This document shows, piece after piece, positions 22,396 to 27,763 of a DNA stretch of 27,763 nucleotides. The stretch is from CAZCJA01 sp964499015. Its GTDB lineage: Bacteria; Elusimicrobiota; Elusimicrobia; F11. The stretch covers positions 1 through 27,763 of the forward strand of contig CAZCJA010000028.1 of NCBI GenBank assembly GCA_964499015.1, in the 5' to 3' direction. The notes below the pieces were generated by a model. The model worked only from the letters and a program-made list of their open reading frames with translations, searched no databases and was not told where the DNA came from. Made by a program: the position numbers and the translations under genes. The stretch's first letter is position 1. The number at the start of each line of letters is the position of its first letter.

Positions 22396-22420
22396 TGGCC
22401 CCGGCGCTGTTTCGGGGCCA
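22396..22420. repeat. GC-rich inverted repeat before the GT2 gene
   Basis: TGGCCCCG and CGGGGCCA form a perfect 8-bp inverted repeat with a 9-nt loop. In neither direction does a T-run follow it, so it does not look like a terminator. The 129-bp gap between the tRNA and the GT2 gene is otherwise A+T-rich and should hold both promoters, but I see no clear pair of hexamers. Confidence 0.6.
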
Positions 22421-22488
22421 TGGCCAGTCTTATCGGCCAAGTATACATGGCAAATCGATTTGAAAATAGAGACAATCGTCGGCAATAT

Positions 22489-23187
22489 ATGGCCGAGAAT
22501 ATTTCCATTGTCATCCCCGTTTTTAATGAGCGCGACAACGTCGGCCCTTTGCATCAAAAGATTATTGCCGCGCTAAAAGAATGGCCCGCAGCCGGTGGAT
22601 ACGAAATTATTTTTGTTGATGACGTTTCCACGGATCAAAGTTTCGAAGCCATTCAGTCGATTCGAGACGTGCGAGTTGTGGCTCATCAGTTGCCCGCGCA
22701 CGCGGGCCAAACCAGCGCCATCAAAGCCGGCATCGGACTTGCGCGCTACTCTTTAATCGCTACATTGGACGCCGATTTGCAGAACGATCCCGCTGATTTG
22801 CCCGCGATGATGAACAAAATAAGGGAAGGGTTTGATTTTGTTCAAGGCCGGCGCGAGAAACGCGAAGATCCCTGGGTGCGGATAGCGTCGTCGCAAGTGG
22901 CCAATGCCGTGCGCCGCGCCATATTGGGCGATCCGTTTCACGATATTTCATGCACCCTTCGTTTGTTTAAGAAAAACTGCGTCGATAACATTGATTTATT
23001 CGACGGCGCGCACCGTTTTCTTCCGTATTTGGTTCTGCGCAATGGATTCCGCGTGGCGGAGTGCGGCGTGCTCCACCATCCACGTGTTTCCGGCGTGTCG
23101 AAATACAACATTCGCAACCGGCTGCTTAAATCCCTGCGCGATCTGATTCGCGTCAAAAGAACGAACCCCGTGCCGAGGGCGCGTTGA
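22489..23187 (+). CDS. GT2-family glycosyltransferase (DPM1-like), no membrane anchor
   Basis: A 232-residue GT-A fold enzyme: MAENISIVIPVFNERDNVG start, the nucleotide-binding IIFVDDVSTD segment, and the DxD-like LDADLQNDP at about 105-113 that binds metal and sugar nucleotide. The DLQ-DP context is that of polyprenyl-phosphate glycosyltransferases (dolichyl-phosphate mannose synthase family). Later come QGRREKREDPW and SGVSKYNIRNR, where the RxKR and SKY elements are family-typical. The C-terminal two-helix membrane anchor found in ArnC/DPM-long forms is absent. Start 22489 is chosen by alignment; in-frame ATGs at 22420 and 22447 lack RBS as well. It overlaps the next gene by 4 nt. A lipid-linked sugar donor for the adjacent PMT-type enzymes is a reasonable inference. 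Confidence 0.9.
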   Translation: MAENISIVIPVFNERDNVGPLHQKIIAALKEWPAAGGYEIIFVDDVSTDQSFEAIQSIRDVRVVAHQLPAHAGQTSAIKAGIGLARYSLIATLDADLQNDPADLPAMMNKIREGFDFVQGRREKREDPWVRIASSQVANAVRRAILGDPFHDISCTLRLFKKNCVDNIDLFDGAHRFLPYLVLRNGFRVAECGVLHHPRVSGVSKYNIRNRLLKSLRDLIRVKRTNPVPRAR

Positions 23188-24602
23188 GCGAAAAACGCTG
23201 GGTCGTTTTAGCCGCCGCGTCGATCGTCGCGTTTTTTCTGATTGGGTTGGCAAATTTAAATAAGTACGGCCACGGCGACGACGAGCAATGGCTCGAGCGC
23301 CGCGCGCAACTGGCTACCGCCGCGGCATTTTCCATTTTCAAATCCGCGCCGCGGCCGGAAATTCCGCGCGAACAATGGGTCTATCACCCCAGTTTGTACG
23401 CGACGATCAATTACGGTCCCTGGCGCGGCGGGCATGCGCTCAATTTATTTATGGCCGGGCTGTGTCTAACCGGGCTTTTTTTATTGGCTCGTCAGCTTGC
23501 TGGCGCGGAAGCCGCCGCCTACGCCGTTTTGTTTTTAATTTTTTTCCCGCGTTTTCTGGCGCATGCCCACTACAACCCCAAAGAGATTCCCATGATGGCC
23601 GGCGCTGTTTTTTCTTTTGTGCTTATCGCCCGCTGGTCGGCGCATGCCAAAATATCATTGGCGGCGGCCTCCGGCCTGTTATTGGGCATGGCGGCGTCGG
23701 CGCACTTGGGTGCGCTCGTTCTTCTGCCGATATTCCCGGTGCTGGCACTGTCGCGCCATCTATGGAAACACGCGGCGGCTTTTTCGGCGGCAGTGTTTGT
23801 GGCGATCTATGCATTTTGGCCCGCTCTATGGATCAAGCCGGCGCTGTTGTTTGAAGCGCTCGTGCATTTTACGGGACCGTTTGCCTCAGCGGATCTCGGT
23901 TATTTTGGCCAGGTCTACAAGCGCTATGACGTGCCGTGGCATTACGCGTTGTTTTACTTGACTGTTGCGACGCCCGCGGCCACGCTGCTATTCATCGGCC
24001 GCGGCATCCGCCTTTTTCCCAAAAGCGCGCTGCACGCCGCGCTGATCGCCTGGATTTTGTTGCCGCTTTTAGTGCGCTTGAACCCCTGGGCCGTCAAATA
24101 CAACGATATCCGCCACGTCTTTATCGCGGTTCCGCCGCTGATGATTTATGCGGGCTGGGGGCTTAAAACGCTGTTCACCCGGCTTGGCCGAAATGGCGCG
24201 CTGGCCACTGGCGCCGCGCTGGCCCTGTATTTTTTCATTCAGATTCGCGCCATTCATCCGTTCGAGGGCGATTATTTCAACGAAATATTTCGCGCGTTTA
24301 TGCCGGCGCGCATCGAACGCTCGTTCGATTTTCCGTCCTGGATGGCGTCGTACCGGCAGGGGATTGAGTGGCTTAACGCGAACGCCAGGCCCGACGCGCT
24401 GGTGTACGTGCCGCATCGCATTAGTGTGGCGCGAACGTATGACGTGCGCGCCGATATTCGTTTGACGGACGCGGTTCCCGCCGACTATTTAATGATCGCG
24501 GGACTTGGTTGGGAATACGGGCCGTGGTGCGACCAGGCTGAACCGCTTTTTGAAATCCGCCGGTATAATTCACGCGTGCTGGGTATTTATGAAACCCGTT
24601 AA
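23184..24602 (+). CDS. PMT/GT39-like membrane glycosyltransferase
   Basis: A 472-residue polytopic membrane protein with about nine to eleven helices (starting 7-24). The first periplasmic loop carries GDDEQWLE at 31-38, the acidic pair seen in GT-C enzymes such as ArnT/PMT, and a second loop has FPRFLAHAHYNPKEIPMM, a pattern I associate with GT39-like proteins. The last 130 residues are soluble. Start is TTG at 23184, whose TTGA overlaps the GT2 stop. Such enzymes move sugars from polyprenyl-phosphate carriers to acceptors on the outer face of the inner membrane, which fits the GT2 partner next door. The acceptor is unknown. Confidence 0.8.
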   Translation: MSEKRWVVLAAASIVAFFLIGLANLNKYGHGDDEQWLERRAQLATAAAFSIFKSAPRPEIPREQWVYHPSLYATINYGPWRGGHALNLFMAGLCLTGLFLLARQLAGAEAAAYAVLFLIFFPRFLAHAHYNPKEIPMMAGAVFSFVLIARWSAHAKISLAAASGLLLGMAASAHLGALVLLPIFPVLALSRHLWKHAAAFSAAVFVAIYAFWPALWIKPALLFEALVHFTGPFASADLGYFGQVYKRYDVPWHYALFYLTVATPAATLLFIGRGIRLFPKSALHAALIAWILLPLLVRLNPWAVKYNDIRHVFIAVPPLMIYAGWGLKTLFTRLGRNGALATGAALALYFFIQIRAIHPFEGDYFNEIFRAFMPARIERSFDFPSWMASYRQGIEWLNANARPDALVYVPHRISVARTYDVRADIRLTDAVPADYLMIAGLGWEYGPWCDQAEPLFEIRRYNSRVLGIYETR

Positions 24603-26238
24603 GCCGTTCATTTTGATGATGGCCGCGATTGTGGTTCTGTTCGCTGTGGTTTATGCGGGGTACAGTTCGGCCGGCTTATGGAAGCCGACGGTCGTTCATG
24701 ACGACGCGTTTCAGCAGCTGCCGTATTTTCACAGGGCGCAGAACCCGGACCTTTTTCGCGGCGACGTCACCACCGATTACATGAAGCATTACGTGCCGCC
24801 CGTGTATCGCACGGCGGTTTATGCCGCTTCCCGTTTTTTTGATCCGCTCAACGTCGGCAAGGCGATCTCCATGCTGATGTTTTTGCTCGCGCTCATTGCG
24901 TCCGGCCTGATCGGCTACCGCACCGCCGGCGCGGCCGGTGGGTTGGCGTTGGCGCTGGTCGTGTTAAGCAGTCCCATGTTTCATGAACGCGGAGCCGCTG
25001 GTTTGCCCCGTTCCTTCGCTTTTCCGCTAACGCTCGGTTTTATTGCCGCGGCCTCGTGGCAGCGCTGGAAAACGGCGGGGGCGGTCGTCCTTGCGGCCGC
25101 CGCGTTTTATCCGACGGTGGCGTTGTACCTCGTGCCCGCGTGGGTATGCTTTTTTCATCGAGAGTGGCGCGCAGAAATCACCGCGCGGCGCTACGGTTAT
25201 GCGTTAACCTGGTTGTTGCTATTGGCGGGCCTCAGCGCCTGGGCGATGTACCGGCCGGATTGGGTCGGCCGACCTTTTTCGTATGCCGAAGCGCGGGCCA
25301 TGCCCGAGTGGAGCCGTATGACGGGACGCTTCCCGGAATTTCCATGGTTTAAAGACGGCCGGCCGCTGATTCTGCACTACGCGATCGGTTACGTCCGCAA
25401 TTGGAACGGCTTTGCCTGGACGGTTTTTACCGGCGGCATGACACTGGCGATTCTCGGCTGGCTGATGCCCGCGCGCCGCCCGCGCACAATTCCCGTTGAG
25501 GCCCGCTTATACGGAGTTCTGGCGGTATCTCTTATTGCCGGATTTATGCTCAGTTATTTTTTGGCGTTCCGTCTCTTCCTGCCCGTTCGTGTTTTGGAAT
25601 TCGGTCTTCCGCCGCTCCTCTGGTGCGTCGGCCTGCTGCTTCCGGCGGCTGTTGTTCGCGAACGAACCGAATGGAAGCACGCGGCCGCCACGATGGCCGC
25701 GGTTTTGCTGATCGCGGTATACGCGCTTAAACCGTTCGCTATCGATCGCGCGTTTGGCTACGTCAAGTTATCGCCGGAAAAAACCGCGCTCTGCGCATTT
25801 GTCAAAAGTTTGCCCGCCGACGTGGTCGTCGCCGGCGCGCTTTCTGAAATCGATCCGATTCCGCTCTTGTCACAGCGCGTGGTGTACATCAGTTTTGAAA
25901 CCGCGCATCCGCTTTTCACGAACTATTACGCCGAAGTAAAACGCCGTTTATTGATACTTGCGGCGCTTTATTTCGCGGTGGATGAGGCGGGGGCGCGTGC
26001 GGCGACCCAAGGCGAACGGATCACGCATCTCGTGGTGGACACCGCTCATTACGACGCCAATCCGCGCAATGTGCCGTGGTCGTTTGAGCCGATTAAGACG
26101 GCGTTCCAAATGGAAAAGTCAAAGGCCGGCGGTCGTTTCTTTTTCGCGCGGCCGCCGGAAAAAGCGGTTGTGTTCCGAAACGAGAATTATTTGGTGGTGG
26201 AGTTGGCGCTGTTGGGAGCCAGATCGCGGCGCACATAG
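24589..26238 (+). CDS. Large polytopic membrane protein, possibly GT-C related, unknown function
   Basis: A 549-residue protein with about ten to twelve hydrophobic helices. The first extracytoplasmic loop has WKPTVVHDDAFQQLPYF, where the HDDAFQ segment occupies the same place as the catalytic acidic pair of GT-C enzymes, followed by LFRGDVTTDYMKHYVPPVYR. No named family is recognised with certainty. ATG at 24589 overlaps the preceding gene by 14 nt and is preferred to the ORF start at 24505, which lies in the neighbour's coding region. The C-terminal about 130 residues are hydrophilic. Its 3' end overlaps the convergent gene by 52 nt, and both C-termini are basic or polar and poorly conserved-looking there. 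Confidence 0.8.
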   Translation: MKPVKPFILMMAAIVVLFAVVYAGYSSAGLWKPTVVHDDAFQQLPYFHRAQNPDLFRGDVTTDYMKHYVPPVYRTAVYAASRFFDPLNVGKAISMLMFLLALIASGLIGYRTAGAAGGLALALVVLSSPMFHERGAAGLPRSFAFPLTLGFIAAASWQRWKTAGAVVLAAAAFYPTVALYLVPAWVCFFHREWRAEITARRYGYALTWLLLLAGLSAWAMYRPDWVGRPFSYAEARAMPEWSRMTGRFPEFPWFKDGRPLILHYAIGYVRNWNGFAWTVFTGGMTLAILGWLMPARRPRTIPVEARLYGVLAVSLIAGFMLSYFLAFRLFLPVRVLEFGLPPLLWCVGLLLPAAVVRERTEWKHAAATMAAVLLIAVYALKPFAIDRAFGYVKLSPEKTALCAFVKSLPADVVVAGALSEIDPIPLLSQRVVYISFETAHPLFTNYYAEVKRRLLILAALYFAVDEAGARAATQGERITHLVVDTAHYDANPRNVPWSFEPIKTAFQMEKSKAGGRFFFARPPEKAVVFRNENYLVVELALLGARSRRT

Positions 26239-27590
26239 TGGGCAAAAAAGGCGTTGGGCCGCGTAATTCGCACATAATTTTGGGCGATTGCATCCATGAC
26301 GGATTGCGGATATGTTGTGTACCGCGCGAAGACGATTTGGGGAATCCGATACTTTTCCAAAACGGATGGCAGCCAGTCGTGGCCATAATCCGCAGCGCGC
26401 ATGCGCTTCATCGATAAAACCGCGATTTCCGGCGGGACCAGTAATCCGGCGCGGATCGCATACGTAGGACGGTCCGTCAAAACCCACGGGCTTCCACCGC
26501 TGTATTTGACCATGTCATTGTATAGTTGCTCACGAATCGGCGCCCGCGATATTTCATGCTCAAGTTCGATTTTTTTGTCCACCCAGAGCGCGTAGCATTT
26601 CCCCGAAGCGAGACTCGCCACCAGAAGAACCGTGGCCTGCTTTTTCCAGGAGAGCCCGGCCCGCAGCGCGTCGGTTGACAGCCAGGCGGCTGGAATCGTC
26701 AACAAAAGGATGTGGTGAACAAATAACGGGCGGTGAAACAACACCAGGCCGATGCCAAATAAAAACCATCCGCCGATAACGGATAAAAATTTATCCCGCT
26801 GATGAAAACGAATCCCCAGGCCAATCATGGCCAGAAGATATAAGAAGAAATCTTTGTGCAGATAATAAATTGGGGAATGTTGGCCAGGCATGACGCTTTG
26901 ATAGGCAAGCACGTGCGGCCGCAGCAACTGTTCCCATCCGTGCGTTCCAATCACTATGATTGGTAAAAGCCCCGTGGCCAGTCCCCACAGCCAGGGGCGC
27001 CGTCGCTGCGACCGGCACGCTTGCCAGAGCAGCAGCAGAACGACGGGCAGCGTGAAAAGCTTCGCCAGGATCGACCAACCGGACAAAACCCCGGAGATGA
27101 ACGCCCAGCGCGGGCCGCGTCCGCTGTCGAGGGAAAACCGCCACAGACAAAGCGATGCGACCAAAAGGCTCAAGCTCACCATGCCAATCCGGATCATGGC
27201 GCTCAGCAAGGCGGTGTATCCGGAAACGGCGAGCAGAACCGTCCCGCCAACGGCAGGCCATAGGCCGGTATCGCGTCGAATGAGTAGAAAGAACGAGCCT
27301 ATGAGGAGCGCGGCAAAGGCCAAAATAACAAACCGTCCGGCGAGCACCGAAGGGCCTGTGATAAGGAAAACCAGCCCCAAAATCCATGAGACAAGAGGCG
27401 GCTGATCGGACCAGATTTGAGAGTACAGCGGATAACCGCGCGCCACGAGCGCGCCTTTGGCCAGATTTACGCCTTCATCGGTGTCAAATTCAAACACATG
27501 CGTGAAGGGGATCAGCCATGCGACGAGAGAAACAAACGCGAGTACGACCAGGGCCGTAGCAACCGAATTTTTTTCATACCAGCGCGCCAT
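26187..27590 (-). CDS. GT39/PMT_2-family membrane glycosyltransferase
   Basis: A 467-residue polytopic protein. Helix 1 (11-30) is followed by FEFDTDEGVNLAKGALVARG at 33-52 and YPLYSQIWSDQPPLVSWI, the hallmark opening of PMT_2-type enzymes: acidic DxDE pair, then D-Q-P-P. About nine helices follow and a soluble C-terminal part of about 120 residues. It is convergent with the neighbouring membrane gene and stands alone on the minus strand. An extended -10 lies 8 nt before the ATG. Expected to use a lipid-linked sugar; acceptor unknown. Confidence 0.85.
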   Translation of the reverse strand: MARWYEKNSVATALVVLAFVSLVAWLIPFTHVFEFDTDEGVNLAKGALVARGYPLYSQIWSDQPPLVSWILGLVFLITGPSVLAGRFVILAFAALLIGSFFLLIRRDTGLWPAVGGTVLLAVSGYTALLSAMIRIGMVSLSLLVASLCLWRFSLDSGRGPRWAFISGVLSGWSILAKLFTLPVVLLLLWQACRSQRRRPWLWGLATGLLPIIVIGTHGWEQLLRPHVLAYQSVMPGQHSPIYYLHKDFFLYLLAMIGLGIRFHQRDKFLSVIGGWFLFGIGLVLFHRPLFVHHILLLTIPAAWLSTDALRAGLSWKKQATVLLVASLASGKCYALWVDKKIELEHEISRAPIREQLYNDMVKYSGGSPWVLTDRPTYAIRAGLLVPPEIAVLSMKRMRAADYGHDWLPSVLEKYRIPQIVFARYTTYPQSVMDAIAQNYVRITRPNAFFAHYVRRDLAPNSANSTTK

Positions 27591-27598
27591 CGGCCCGA

Positions 27599-27607
27599 AC
27601 TATACCA
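27599..27607 (-). promoter_or_regulatory. Extended -10 promoter of the GT39-type gene
   Basis: Minus-strand TGG-TATAGT, an extended -10 with five of six consensus bases, ends 8 nt before the ATG at 27590. No -35 match is needed for this class and none is found at 17 nt. There is no RBS, so a leader of about 1-2 nt is predicted. Confidence 0.5.
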
Positions 27608-27703
27608 CAAGGCTCGAAAAAGCAGAGGGGGTAAAAGGGTGTCAAGCGAAATAAAGCCATCTTCAAGCGACAATCGAGCCAATTTAAGAAGTGCTCTTTT
27701 AAG

Positions 27704-27725
27704 GCGATTTATCGATACAAATCGC
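27704..27725. repeat. Inverted repeat near the right edge
   Basis: GCGATTT-N8-AAATCGC is a perfect 7-bp inverted repeat in the otherwise non-coding right edge (27591-27763). It has no T-run, so it is either an operator or chance. Apart from the GT39 promoter and this repeat I see nothing else here. Confidence 0.4.
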
Positions 27726-27751
27726 GCTGCGCCGTCACAGAGGGGGACGGT

Positions 27752-27763
27752 ATGTTTGGCCGT
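27752..27763 (+). CDS. Possible start of a plus-strand gene cut by the window edge
   Basis: ATG at 27752 (M-F-G-R, then end of window) is preceded 5 nt upstream by GAGGGGG, a plausible RBS. Only four codons are visible, so nothing can be said about the product. Confidence 0.25.

Noticed and set aside
22396..22420. Terminator for tRNA-Ser or for a plus-strand gene
   Set aside because: The hairpin lies upstream of the tRNA, no T-run follows in either direction, and no gene ends there.
27640..27645. Minus-strand TTGACA as -35 of the GT39 gene
   Set aside because: It is 35 bp from TATAGT, and no -10 match lies 16-18 bp downstream of it.
1..27763. Mobile element, prophage, toxin-antitoxin or CRISPR system
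   Set aside because: No transposase, integrase, recombinase, regularly spaced repeats or defence-type domains were found in any frame; gene content is housekeeping.

Overview
This window looks like a gene-dense piece of chromosome from an uncultured, diderm (Gram-negative type) bacterium. The G+C content is moderately high, roughly mid-50s percent by eye. Evidence for an outer membrane is indirect: a SurA-like periplasmic chaperone, two predicted lipoproteins, a periplasmic binding protein and a FecR-domain protein. I cannot place the phylum from sequence alone; a deep, poorly cultured group of the Elusimicrobiota/Omnitrophota kind would fit, but that is only a guess. I see no IS elements, phage genes, CRISPR arrays or rRNA. 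The window is mostly core and metabolic genes, not an accessory island.

Layout. (1) 1-8594, minus strand: one tightly packed run reading aminotransferase -> hom -> thrC -> small membrane protein -> livK -> livH -> livM -> livG -> livF -> cinA (cut by the window edge). Almost every junction overlaps by 1-32 nt, so threonine synthesis and a branched-chain amino-acid-type ABC importer are probably one transcription unit. (2) 8621-8976: an HU-type DNA-binding gene with its own promoter, strong RBS and hairpin terminator. (3) 9073-12094, minus: SurA-like PPIase, then rplM-rpsI-TPR protein, with a separate promoter before rplM. (4) 12170-14899: asd (minus) divergent from a plus-strand trio of double-ACT regulator, peptide deformylase and a one-pass membrane protein. 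(5) 14896-16040, minus: mtnB-mtnD of methionine salvage, divergent from a six-TM double-GAF protein (16173-17771, plus). (6) 17768-22359, minus: tRNA-Ser(GCU), then FecR protein, thioredoxin-domain YyaL-type protein, greA and a DUF4015-type lipoprotein, in overlapping order. (7) 22489-27590: a GT2 glycosyltransferase, a PMT-like membrane glycosyltransferase and a second large membrane protein (plus), convergent with another GT39-type membrane glycosyltransferase (minus); probably envelope glycan assembly.

How the genes fit together: asd, hom and thrC are three steps of the aspartate family pathway. A class I aminotransferase and a Liv importer share the hom-thrC unit, which suggests coordinated control of aspartate-family or branched-chain amino acid supply. 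mtnB and mtnD recycle the methylthio group of SAM-derived methylthioadenosine.

Most notable points: hom has no ATG/GTG/TTG before its NAD-binding motif and appears to start at ACG; six transcription-unit-leading genes lack a Shine-Dalgarno sequence and instead have a -10-like hexamer 6-10 nt before the ATG, which suggests leaderless mRNAs; a small unrecognised membrane protein is locked between thrC and livK; and a FecR gene starts only 10 nt after a tRNA. I did not find a clearly new multi-gene defence or mobile system here.
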